Below, one piece after another: positions 18,732-26,338 of a DNA stretch of 64,000 nucleotides. The position numbers and the translations under genes were made by a program. Source of the stretch: Silicimonas sp. (GTDB lineage Bacteria > Pseudomonadota > Alphaproteobacteria > Rhodobacterales > Rhodobacteraceae); the NCBI GenBank assembly GCA_022826385.1, contig JAJDUZ010000052.1, positions 51,061 to 115,060 on the forward strand. Reading direction: 5' to 3'. Positions within the stretch are counted from its first letter, which is position 1. Each line of letters starts with the position of its first letter. The notes under the pieces are model-generated. The model saw only the letters and a program-made list of their open reading frames with translations. It had not been told where the DNA came from and searched no databases.

Positions 18732-18942
18732 GCTTTATCATTTCCTCGTTCAAACGATGGCGCGCCGATCCGAAGGCAACCAATGCTTTCGACAACTCCG
18801 ACGAGGGCAATGTCTCGTCTGCTTCCATGCGCGCCTGCAAAAGGTCGAGCGCCCTCAGCAAGTCCTCAAGGGTCTTCTCACTTCGGCTCAACAAATGTCG
18901 CGACGGTTCGGTGCCCGCGATCGCGGACGGATCCTCGGCCAT
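18586..18942 (-). CDS. GTA g1-like protein (small terminase subunit type)
   Basis: A 118-residue helical protein with charged heptads (SEKTLEDLLRALDLLQARME, ALVAFGSARHRLNEEMIK), first in the cluster and directly upstream of the terminase part, the position and size of g1 in Rhodobacterales gene transfer agents, where it acts as small terminase. The start is ATG 18942, six bases after GGAG; an alternative TTG four codons earlier lacks spacing. The ORF is intact although its partner g2 is truncated. A sigma70-like promoter and a CtrA-type site lie upstream. Confidence 0.75.
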   Translation of the reverse strand: MAEDPSAIAGTEPSRHLLSRSEKTLEDLLRALDLLQARMEADETLPSSELSKALVAFGSARHRLNEEMIKHEDRILFAAKRVANAPLDFDDLRCSIGGKLDRIRASLGSGELSEESDG

Positions 18943-19028
18943 AAGACGCTCCAAACAGGATTTTCGAAAAGGAAACGCGGCAGCGGATGGTCCCGCGCCG
19001 CGCTGTCACGTCTCCTAGCTTGCCTGAA

Positions 19029-19057
19029 GGTATACGTCAGACCGTTCGGGAAGTCAA
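19029..19057 (-). promoter_or_regulatory. Sigma70-like promoter for the GTA remnant
   Basis: On the minus strand TTGACT (19057-19052), a 17-base spacer, and TATACC (19034-19029), close to consensus with ideal spacing. It is about 90 bases upstream of the g1 start codon. Confidence 0.5.
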
Positions 19058-19100
19058 TGCCTAAGTTATTGATTAGATTGACAAATAGCGTTCGCCGCAG

Positions 19101-19115
19101 TTAACATCAGGTTAA
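19101..19115 (-). promoter_or_regulatory. Full CtrA-type binding site
   Basis: On the minus strand the sequence is TTAA, seven bases, TTAAC, matching the alphaproteobacterial CtrA consensus TTAA-N7-TTAAC. It is centred about 50 bases upstream of the -35 of the g1 promoter, between g1 and mltG. CtrA is needed for GTA production in Rhodobacter; action here is inferred. Confidence 0.5.
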
Positions 19116-19144
19116 TCGCGGCACATAGCCCAGCGTTTTAAGGC

Positions 19145-20305
19145 CTATTCCCGCGCCGCCTCCAATGCGCGATAGGCGGCAACGTTCCGGTTATGCTCGT
19201 CCAGCGTCACCGCAAAGTTATGCCCATCCCGCGGATCCAGCGTTTTCGCCACGAAAAAGATGAACTCGGACTCTGCCGGGTTCAGCGCCGCCTCGATCGA
19301 CGCCCGCCCCGGATTTGCAATCGGCGTTGGCGGCAAACCATCGATGACATAGGTGTTCCACGGGGTCGGTGCCCGCAATTCGCTCCGCCGCAAGCCACGC
19401 CCCAGAACGCCTTTGCCTTCGGTCACGCCATAAATCACCGTCGGGTCGGTCTGCAGCTTGATGCCCCGCTTCAACCGGTTGGTGAACACGCTCGACACCA
19501 AGGGGCGCTCCTCGCCCAAGGCGGTCTCTTTCTCGATGATCGAGGCCAGGATCAACGCCTCTTCCGGTGTCTCCACGGCAGCCTCCTCCGAACGTGCGGC
19601 CCACGCCTCGGCCAACCACTCTTCCTGCTGGGCGGCCATCAGACGCACGATCTCGGCCCGGTCAGCCCCCGGCGTGATCGCAAACTCACGCGGCGCAAGC
19701 GACCCTTCGTCCGGCACCTCATCAATGCTCCCCGACAGAAGGTCGGTCGCATTCAGCCCCTGCACCACCTGCCAACTGGTCACGCCCTCGACGACGACCA
19801 GGCGATACTGCGTCGCCACATCGGCCAGCGCCGCGCTATAGGCCTCGGGCACCTCGCCCTCGGCCGCAGGGTCAAACTCGGCGGTGATCGCGTATTCCTG
19901 CGTCTCGGGGTTCAACTCGCGGACGCGCTTCTCCTGCCCGTTGACCGCGATGATATAGAGAACTTCGGTCCCGCAGGTCGACCGCCCGTCCCCGGTGATC
20001 GCTTCGACGATCCCCGACATCGAGGTCCCCGGTTCGATCAGGAAAGACCCCGCCTTCAACTGAGGCGAACGGCCCGAGTAATCAGCGCCCAACCGATAGA
20101 TCGTCGCATTCGAGATCGCGCCCTTCTCGGCCAGATCATCCGCCACGCGGGTCATCGAGCCGCCACTGGGCACCTGCAGGCAGATCGCCTGCTCCAACGG
20201 ACCCTCGGCCACGTATTGCGACTGCCCCCAACCGATCAGCGCCGCAACGCAGACCAGCGCCACCACCAGCAGGGTCAGCATGTTCGACGCGATGTTACGC
20301 CACAT
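19145..20305 (-). CDS. mltG: Endolytic peptidoglycan transglycosylase
   Basis: Cleaves nascent glycan strands at the inner membrane and so limits their length. The 386-residue protein has one N-terminal membrane helix (about 8-27), a LysM-like region, and the YceG/MltG catalytic domain, with the catalytic glutamate in ASIIEKET near residue 258 and the conserved FTNRLKRGIKLQTDPTVIYG and PTPWNTYVIDGLPPTPIANPG. Its ATG shares one base with the stop codon of fabF, so it is translationally coupled; fabF-mltG pairing is common. Length is normal for the family. Confidence 0.95.
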   Translation of the reverse strand: MWRNIASNMLTLLVVALVCVAALIGWGQSQYVAEGPLEQAICLQVPSGGSMTRVADDLAEKGAISNATIYRLGADYSGRSPQLKAGSFLIEPGTSMSGIVEAITGDGRSTCGTEVLYIIAVNGQEKRVRELNPETQEYAITAEFDPAAEGEVPEAYSAALADVATQYRLVVVEGVTSWQVVQGLNATDLLSGSIDEVPDEGSLAPREFAITPGADRAEIVRLMAAQQEEWLAEAWAARSEEAAVETPEEALILASIIEKETALGEERPLVSSVFTNRLKRGIKLQTDPTVIYGVTEGKGVLGRGLRRSELRAPTPWNTYVIDGLPPTPIANPGRASIEAALNPAESEFIFFVAKTLDPRDGHNFAVTLDEHNRNVAAYRALEAARE

Positions 20306-21567
20306 CAGCGGTCCACCCGTCCCATCACCAGCGACGCATTGGTGCCGCCGAAACCGAAGCTGTTCGACAGCGCCACGCCGATCTCCCGTTCGCGCTTGGC
20401 GTTCGGGGCAAGGTCAAGCATCGGCTCGACCGCCGGGTTGTCCAGATTGATCGTCGGCGGCGCCACCTGATCGCGCAGCGCCAGAATGCAGAAGATCGCC
20501 TCGACGGCGCCCGCCGCCCCCAACAAGTGACCGATCGACGATTTGGTCGAGGTCATGGTCGCGCCCTTGGCCGCCTCGCCCATCACACGCTCGACCGCGC
20601 CAAGCTCGATCGTATCCGCCATGGTCGATGTCCCATGCGCGTTGATGTAATCCACATCCGCGCCCGTCAGCCCGGCCGACCGCAACGCGTTCCGCATCGC
20701 CCGCTCGCCGCCTTCGCCGTCTTCGGACGGCGCCGTGATGTGATAGGCATCGCCCGACAGACCATAGCCCAGCACCTCGGCATAAATCTTCGCGCCCCGC
20801 GCTTTGGCGTGCTCGTATTCCTCCAGCACCACCACGCCAGCGCCTTCGCCCATGACGAACCCGTCACGATCCGCATCATAGGGCCGCGACGCCTTCTGAG
20901 GCTCTTCGCCTCGTTTCGTGGACAACGCCTTGCACGCATTGAACCCGGCAATGCCGATCTCGCAAATCGGGCTCTCGGCCCCACCGGCCACCATCACGTC
21001 GGCGTCGCCCAGCATGATCAACCGCGCGGCATCGCCAATCGCATGCGCGCCGGTCGAACACGCGGTTACAACCGAATGGTTCGGCCCCTTGAAGCCAAAC
21101 CGAATGCTCACCTGACCGGACACCAGATTGATAAGGGCCGCCGGAATGAAGAACGGCGACACCCGGCGCGGCCCGCGCTCCTTCAAGAGAACGGCGGTGT
21201 CCGCAATCGTCTGCAACCCGCCAATGCCCGAGCCGATCATGACGCCCGTCCGCTCAAGGCTTTCCGTATCGGTCGGCGCCCACCCGGCATCCTTCACCGC
21301 CTGTTCGGCAGCGGCCATCCCATAGAGGATGAATTCATCGACCTTGCGCTGCTCCTTGGGCTCCATCCAGTCATCGGGATTGAACGTCCCATCCGAACCA
21401 TCGCCGCGCGGCACCTCGCAAGCATAGGTCGTCGCAAGATGGCTTGCATCGAACCGGGTGATCGTTCCCGCAGCCGACTGGCCGCTCAACAAGCGTGACC
21501 AAGTGGCGTCAACCCCCGACGCCAATGGCGAGACCATTCCAAGACCTGTAACGACAACGCGACGCAT
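20305..21567 (-). CDS. fabF: Beta-ketoacyl-ACP synthase II
   Basis: Condenses malonyl-ACP with acyl-ACP in fatty acid elongation. The catalytic triad is complete: Cys in VTACSTGAHAIG, His in NAHGTSTMADTIE and His in SSIGHLLGAAGA. The 420-residue length is normal. The start is placed at ATG 21567 (MRRVVVTGLGMVSPL) because GAGGAG lies 7-8 bases upstream and the family starts here; the frame extending to 21639 is non-coding leader. It is followed by mltG with a one-base overlap. acpP, its partner, is 1.1 kb away, separated by an opposite-strand PilZ gene. Confidence 0.97.
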   Translation of the reverse strand: MRRVVVTGLGMVSPLASGVDATWSRLLSGQSAAGTITRFDASHLATTYACEVPRGDGSDGTFNPDDWMEPKEQRKVDEFILYGMAAAEQAVKDAGWAPTDTESLERTGVMIGSGIGGLQTIADTAVLLKERGPRRVSPFFIPAALINLVSGQVSIRFGFKGPNHSVVTACSTGAHAIGDAARLIMLGDADVMVAGGAESPICEIGIAGFNACKALSTKRGEEPQKASRPYDADRDGFVMGEGAGVVVLEEYEHAKARGAKIYAEVLGYGLSGDAYHITAPSEDGEGGERAMRNALRSAGLTGADVDYINAHGTSTMADTIELGAVERVMGEAAKGATMTSTKSSIGHLLGAAGAVEAIFCILALRDQVAPPTINLDNPAVEPMLDLAPNAKREREIGVALSNSFGFGGTNASLVMGRVDR

Positions 21568-21714
21568 GCCCCTGCTCCTCTCGTTTCTTAGCCGCAAGAC
21601 ATACACGCGCGGTGTCGGGCGTGCAATCTGACGCACCACTTGGATCGATTAACGAAAGCGAAATTCGGCCTGAGTAGACGTCTCGGCAGAAAGACATGAA
21701 CAACAAGACCTCGC

Positions 21715-22587
21715 ATGACACTTCTACGTGCCCTCGTCATGGTTTGCCTCGCGTTCAAAGTTCACCCGGCCACGGCACGCTGCGCCGACGCGGTCATGCT
21801 GGGCGGGTTGCACGATGCGTACAACGCGACCTTGCGCGGAACCCACGACGTGCGTCAGCGTGCCGCCATGGCCTTGCTGGTCTTCGTCGGCGGACAGAAC
21901 GGCAAAAGCCTGTCGCGCCAACTGGCGCGCGACCACATTCTGGCGCCACAAGACCAGTTGGAAACCATCCTGTCACAGGCCCAGGTGCTGGCGCATGACG
22001 TGCTCAACAACAATCTGGTTACGATTGACACCTACTTGCATGGTCGCAACGTGAACTGGCTTGCCTCGCTCTATCTGTCGTCAGGGTGTCAGAACAGCAG
22101 TTCGACAACCAGCCAGAGCGTGCGCGCCGCCAGTTACGAAAACGCCAAGCAACAAGCCCAATACGAAACGAAGTCAAATCTCCTGCAGGACAAGACATCC
22201 CAAATCGCCATGGTGGGGATCAGTATCCTCCTCTTCGCTCTCACCGTCGGGATCTATCGGTTCACGCAGTCTTTCGCCATGCGGCGGCGCATGGTCGAAC
22301 GTCTGCCACGGTTTCCGATCGCGCTCTCGCTCGACCTCACCTTTACCGATCGTGACGGCAATATGCAGCAGGCGTCCGGCAAAATTGTCGACATTTCGCA
22401 AGGGGGCGTGAAACTCAGCTGGCCCGATCCCCCACCGGCCAAAACACTGGTCACCGTCAAATTGCTGGCCACCCAGCGGCTGGGGCAAGTGAGCTGGTCG
22501 AACAATCACTTCGCGGGCGTGATGTTCGAGACCCGTCTGACACGTCCCGAGCTCAAATCCCTGATGGAAACCCATCCGCCCACGTGA
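21715..22587 (+). CDS. PilZ-domain protein with signal peptide and one membrane helix
   Basis: A 290-residue protein. An N-terminal signal peptide (residues 1-22, ending ATA) is followed by a helical periplasmic part of about 140 residues containing two or three cysteines, then a membrane helix (about 165-185, MVGISILLFALTVGIYRF), and a cytoplasmic PilZ domain. The c-di-GMP motif is recognisable as RRRMVERLPR followed by DISQGG about 50 residues later. The protein could transmit a c-di-GMP signal outward or the reverse. It interrupts the usual acpP-fabF gene pair on the opposite strand and ends at a terminator shared with acpP. Specific role unknown. Confidence 0.85.
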   Translation: MTLLRALVMVCLAFKVHPATARCADAVMLGGLHDAYNATLRGTHDVRQRAAMALLVFVGGQNGKSLSRQLARDHILAPQDQLETILSQAQVLAHDVLNNNLVTIDTYLHGRNVNWLASLYLSSGCQNSSSTTSQSVRAASYENAKQQAQYETKSNLLQDKTSQIAMVGISILLFALTVGIYRFTQSFAMRRRMVERLPRFPIALSLDLTFTDRDGNMQQASGKIVDISQGGVKLSWPDPPPAKTLVTVKLLATQRLGQVSWSNNHFAGVMFETRLTRPELKSLMETHPPT

Positions 22588-22594
22588 CAAACGA

Positions 22595-22620
22595 AAACGG
22601 CGCCCCGAAGGGCGCCGTTT
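22595..22620. terminator. Bidirectional terminator between the PilZ gene and acpP
   Basis: An 11-bp perfect stem, AAACGGCGCCC with GGGCGCCGTTT, and a CGAA tetraloop. A-run on the left and T-run on the right allow it to work on both strands. It lies 8 bases after the PilZ stop codon and 22 bases after the acpP stop codon. Confidence 0.9.
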
Positions 22621-22642
22621 CACAAGAAGCTCTGACGATGTG

Positions 22643-22876
22643 TCAGGCCGCGTCCTTGATAAATTTAACGGCATCGCCGAACGTCTGGATCGTCTCGGCG
22701 GCGTCATCCGGAATCTCGATCCCGAACTCTTCTTCGAAAGCCATCACCAGTTCCACGGTGTCCAGGCTGTCTGCGCCAAGGTCATCGATGAAAGAGGCGT
22801 TTTCCGTGACTTTGCCTTCTTCAACGCCAAGATGCTCGACGACGATCTTCTTCGTCCGATCTTCGATGTCGCTCAT
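22643..22876 (-). CDS. acpP: Acyl carrier protein
   Basis: Carries growing acyl chains on 4-phosphopantetheine. The 77-residue acidic protein has the attachment serine in [20 protein letters not shown], the complete family motif. Cytoplasmic. It is downstream of fabD and fabG on the same strand with a 143-base spacer that is relatively A+T-rich, so it likely has its own promoter as well; TTGCGT and TATACG about 15 bases apart are the best candidates but the spacing is short. Expression is normally very high. Confidence 0.98.
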   Translation of the reverse strand: MSDIEDRTKKIVVEHLGVEEGKVTENASFIDDLGADSLDTVELVMAFEEEFGIEIPDDAAETIQTFGDAVKFIKDAA

Positions 22877-23019
22877 GTCAATTCCTCATGTTCTCTTCGG
22901 GCACCATCCCGACAATTCTACCGCCAAATACCTGACGGTGACCGCTCAAGGCGGGGATGAGGCGCCGCGTATACCATCGCGCTTTGAAACGCAAATGCTA
23001 TTCGGCAACGCCTCGGCGA

Positions 23020-23757
23020 CTACAACATGGCCATTCCACCATTGATATGCAACGTCGCGCCCGTCACGTAACCGGCCTCGTCGCTGGCCAAGTAAAGCAC
23101 GGCAGCGGCAATCTCGGACGGCTCCCCCATCCGGCCAGCTGGCACTTGCGCCAATATCCCGGCCTTCTGGTCGTCTGTCAGCTTGTCGGTCATCGCCGTG
23201 GTGATGAACCCCGGCGCCACGGCATTCACCGTGATCCCCCGGCTCGCCACCTCATAGGCCAGCGACTTCGACATCCCCACCAAACCGGCCTTCGACGCGG
23301 CATAATTGGCCTGACCGGGATTGCCCGTCGCACCGACGATAGACGACACGTTGACGATCCGACCCCAGCGCGCCTTCATCATGCCGCGAATGACGCCTTT
23401 CGACAAAATCATTGCAGAACGAAGGTTTACGTTCAAAACCTCATCCCATTCCTCGACCGACATCCGCATGAACAGGTTGTCTCGCGTGATCCCGGCATTG
23501 TTGACCAGAATGTCCACGCCGCCCATCGCCTCGGCCGCCTGCTTCGGCAAAGCTTCGACGGCCTCCGCATCACCAAGGTTGCACGGCAACACATGGACGC
23601 GCTCGCCCAACTCGGCCGCCAACGCCTCGAGAGGGTCGACGCGCGTCCCCGACAACCCGACCGTTGCCCCTGCCGCGTGCAAGGCGCGCGCGATGTCCGC
23701 GCCAATCCCGCCAGACGCGCCGGTCACCAAGGCCGATTTTCCGCTCAGATCGAACAT
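23020..23757 (-). CDS. fabG: 3-oxoacyl-ACP reductase
   Basis: NADPH-dependent reduction of 3-ketoacyl-ACP. It is a 245-residue short-chain dehydrogenase with the nucleotide motif GASGGIG, NNAGITRDN, and the catalytic Ser in VSSIVGATGNPG and Tyr/Lys in YAASKAG. The family length is normal and the N-terminus (MFDLSGKSALVTGASG) is typical. It follows fabD after 34 bases that contain a 26-bp motif found again between nuoK and nuoL. The order fabD-fabG-acpP is the conserved fatty acid cluster. Confidence 0.97.
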   Translation of the reverse strand: MFDLSGKSALVTGASGGIGADIARALHAAGATVGLSGTRVDPLEALAAELGERVHVLPCNLGDAEAVEALPKQAAEAMGGVDILVNNAGITRDNLFMRMSVEEWDEVLNVNLRSAMILSKGVIRGMMKARWGRIVNVSSIVGATGNPGQANYAASKAGLVGMSKSLAYEVASRGITVNAVAPGFITTAMTDKLTDDQKAGILAQVPAGRMGEPSEIAAAVLYLASDEAGYVTGATLHINGGMAML

Positions 23758-23765
23758 GACCTCTC

Positions 23766-23791
23766 CTTCATCTCTTCAAAAATACGCAAAT
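23766..23791 (-). repeat. 26-bp intercistronic motif, copy 1 (fabD-fabG)
   Basis: On the minus strand it begins ATTTGCGTATTTTT and ends AAGAGATGAAG. It starts directly after the fabD stop codon and ends just before the fabG ribosome-binding site. A copy differing in one base lies at 49726-49751 between nuoK and nuoL. Confidence 0.75.
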
Positions 23792-24733
23792 TCAGCCCTG
23801 CAGGGCCGCCGCGGCCTCAGGGACATCGCTCGCCGTGCCCACAGCGCGCGTCTCGGCCTCCTTCGCAATCCGCCGGATCATACCCGACAAGGCCTTGCCC
23901 GCGCCAAGCTCCCAGAACGCATCAACGCCTTGGCCCGCCATCCACTCGACCGAAGACCGCCACCGGACCCGGCCCGCAACCTGCTCGACCAGCAAACGCC
24001 GGATCTGGTCCGGATCGCTGACAGCTTCGGCAACAACATTGGCCACCACCGGCACCGAGGGCGCAGCAATCGCAACGTCCTGCAACGCTTCGGCCATTGC
24101 ATCGGCCGCGGGTTGCATCATCGCGCAGTGAAACGGGGCCGAAACCGGCAATGGCAGAGCCCGCTTGGCGCCCCGCTCCTTGGCCATGGCGACCACACGG
24201 TCAATCGCGGATTTCGATCCAGAAACAACGGTTTGCGCCGGATCGTTCTCGTTCGCGACCTCGCAAACCTCACCCTCGGCAGCATCCGCCGCCAAGGCTT
24301 CGACCGCAGCGATGTCCAGCCCGAGGACGGCGGCCATCGCGCCTTCCCCCACGGGAACCGCGCTTTGCATCGCCTGCCCGCGCAACCGCAGAAGCCGCGC
24401 CGTATCCGCCAACCCGATCGCGCCCACGGCACACAGCGCCGAGTACTCGCCCAGCGAATGCCCCGCCACGAAGGACGCCGCCGAGACCGAAACCCCTTCC
24501 GCCTCCAACGCCCGAACCGCGGCCAGCGATGTCGCCATCAAGGCCGGTTGCGCGTTCTGGGTCAGCGTCAGCTCGTCGGCCTCGCCCTCCCAGATCAGGC
24601 CCGAGAGCTTTTCGCCCAGCGCCTCGTCCACTTCGTCGAATACCGCCTGCGCCGCTGGATAGGCCTCGGCCAGATCACGGCCCATGCCGATGGTTTGCGC
24701 CCCTTGCCCGGGGAACACGAAAGCCAAGCTCAT
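23792..24733 (-). CDS. fabD: Malonyl-CoA:ACP transacylase
   Basis: Moves the malonyl group from CoA to ACP. The 313-residue protein has the active-site serine in VAGHSLGEYSAL, the N-terminal FVFPGQGAQTIGMG motif and a conserved SAPFHCAMM segment with the catalytic histidine. The start at 24733 (MSLAFVFPGQ) is used since a GGGAGGG lies upstream and the family begins here; the frame extending to 24796 overlaps the neighbouring gene end. It is co-directional with fabG and acpP downstream and with the AcuI-like reductase upstream (40-base spacer). Confidence 0.97.
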   Translation of the reverse strand: MSLAFVFPGQGAQTIGMGRDLAEAYPAAQAVFDEVDEALGEKLSGLIWEGEADELTLTQNAQPALMATSLAAVRALEAEGVSVSAASFVAGHSLGEYSALCAVGAIGLADTARLLRLRGQAMQSAVPVGEGAMAAVLGLDIAAVEALAADAAEGEVCEVANENDPAQTVVSGSKSAIDRVVAMAKERGAKRALPLPVSAPFHCAMMQPAADAMAEALQDVAIAAPSVPVVANVVAEAVSDPDQIRRLLVEQVAGRVRWRSSVEWMAGQGVDAFWELGAGKALSGMIRRIAKEAETRAVGTASDVPEAAAALQG

Positions 24734-24773
24734 GGGGTCCCTCCCTTGTTTTTCTGCTCTTCGGACCGCCCTA

Positions 24774-25763
24774 TCAGGCCGTAACGTCAACCACAACGCG
24801 GCCGCGCACCTGACCTTTCAGGATATCGGCGCCCAGTTTCGGCAGATCGCCCAGCCCCGCTTCGACGATCATCGCCTCCAGCTTGTCCATCGGCAGGTCG
24901 CTGGCGATCCGCTCCCACGCGCGCAGACGGTTGTCATAGGGCTGCATCACGCTGTCGATGCCCAACAGGTTCACGCCCCGCAGCAGGAACGGAATGACCG
25001 TCGCCGGCAGGCCAGCACCGCCAGCCAGACCGACAGCGGCAACCGACGCACCGTATTTCATCTGGCCCAGCACCCGCGCCAGCATCGCACCGCCAACGGC
25101 GTCGACACAACCGGCCCAAGTCTCGGCTTCCAGCGGCCGCTTCACGATCTCGGCCAGCTCTTCGCGCGCCACGACCTTGGTCGCGCCCAGCCCCGTCAGA
25201 TAGTCCGCCGTCTCGGGCCGACCGGTGACACCGGCGACCTCGTAACCCAGATTGGCCAGAATAGCCGTCGCGACCGAGCCAACGCCACCCGCCGCACCGG
25301 TGACCAGAACGTCGCCCGCGCCGGGTGTCAGCCCGTGATCTTCCAGCGCCATCACCGCCAACATCGCGGTGAACCCGGCGGTCCCTACGGCCATCGCCTG
25401 GCGCGTGGTCAAACCCGAGGGCAACGGCACCAGCCAATCGGCATTCACCCGCACCTTCTCGGCATAGCCGCCCCAATGCACTTCACCGACACGCCACCCG
25501 GTCAGAACAACCTTGTCGCCGGGCTTGTAGCGATCATCGTCTGAGGTCTCGACCGTGCCGGCAAAATCGATGCCCGGCACATGCGGATAATTCCGCACCA
25601 GTCCGCCGCCCGGCCCGATGCACAGACCGTCCTTGTAGTTTACGGTCGAATACTCGACCGCAACCGTCACGTTGCCCTCGGGCAAACGGCTTTCCTCAAT
25701 CTGCTGAACCTCGGCCGAGGTCTGCCCCTGCTCTTCCTTCTCGACAACAAGTGCCCGGATCAT
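24774..25763 (-). CDS. acuI: AcuI/YhdH-type acrylyl-CoA reductase (quinone oxidoreductase family)
   Basis: A 329-residue zinc-independent medium-chain reductase. It has the N-terminal groES-like domain (VNYKDGLCIGPGGGLVRNYP, HVPGIDFAGTV) and a Rossmann domain with VTGAAGGVGSVATAIL. This matches AcuI/YhdH, which reduces acrylyl-CoA to propionyl-CoA with NADPH. In roseobacters AcuI clears the toxic acryloyl-CoA formed from dimethylsulfoniopropionate. No other DMSP gene is in the window, so the enzyme here may serve general detoxification or 3-hydroxypropionate metabolism. It is upstream of fabD on the same strand. Confidence 0.85.
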   Translation of the reverse strand: MIRALVVEKEEQGQTSAEVQQIEESRLPEGNVTVAVEYSTVNYKDGLCIGPGGGLVRNYPHVPGIDFAGTVETSDDDRYKPGDKVVLTGWRVGEVHWGGYAEKVRVNADWLVPLPSGLTTRQAMAVGTAGFTAMLAVMALEDHGLTPGAGDVLVTGAAGGVGSVATAILANLGYEVAGVTGRPETADYLTGLGATKVVAREELAEIVKRPLEAETWAGCVDAVGGAMLARVLGQMKYGASVAAVGLAGGAGLPATVIPFLLRGVNLLGIDSVMQPYDNRLRAWERIASDLPMDKLEAMIVEAGLGDLPKLGADILKGQVRGRVVVDVTA

Positions 25764-25864
25764 GCCGCTTCTCCCTTTAGGCTGCCCCGCCAGAGGTAAA
25801 CCGCGTTTCGCACGAAGAAAAGGCCGTTAACCGCCCCGCGCCACCATTCTTGAATGAAACCGTC

Positions 25865-26205
25865 GCGTCGCTTATATCTGGACCGTTCCTTCGGGAACTA
25901 TGGACATAAACGCGCTCGTAATAAGCGGATCGGACCCGGGGGCGGTACCCGGCGGCTCCACCAAATTCCTTCGTTTGAGGATCATGGGGCCGAAACAGGA
26001 TCGACGGACGTCTAAAGGGGATTGCTTTGTCTCGGCTGGAAGCCACCGTTATCGGCGCACATAAGCTAGTTGCAAACGACAACAAAGCTCCGGTTGCACT
26101 CGCTGCGTAAGCAGTGCGTAACGCCGAAATCTAAGCCCTTGCGCCTAGCCGCGTAAGGCGGGGCCCGCCGGAGCCTGGCAACAGAATCCGGCAACCTTCC
26201 CCCTG
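25865..26205 (+). ncRNA. ssrA: Circularly permuted (two-piece) tmRNA
   Basis: Rescues stalled ribosomes by trans-translation. The gene order is that of alphaproteobacteria: first the acceptor piece, ending GGCGGCTCCACCA (CCA at 25961-25963) with a T-arm CCGGG-7-CCCGG; then a 22-base spacer (25964-25985) that is removed; then the coding piece starting GGGGCCGAAACAGGATCGAC at 25986. GGGGCCG pairs with CGGCTCC to form the acceptor stem. The tag frame at 26072-26110 encodes ANDNKAPVALAA followed by TAA. The outer ends (about 25865 and 26205) are estimates. The sspB gene 2.2 kb downstream encodes the adaptor for this tag. Confidence 0.95.
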
Positions 26206-26338
26206 TTCGGCGCTACTCAAGACCAGACTTGTCAAACCCATCGCTCCGTGTGAGACAGGTGGCCACGGGGCCGCGACCGCCCCTTCAGGCTCAGGCCCAA
26301 GGTTCGCATCCTTTGAACTCGTTGCGAGAGGATGCACC

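Noticed and set aside
15545..18942. Intact prophage or active GTA
   Set aside because: No portal, capsid, protease, tail-tube or lysis gene is present; the terminase is truncated and g15 carries a stop codon.
16017..18944. A 975-codon plus-strand open frame
   Set aside because: It is exactly antisense to the GTA remnant, extremely rich in Arg, His and Pro, and has no recognisable domain; it is a shadow of high-G+C coding sequence.
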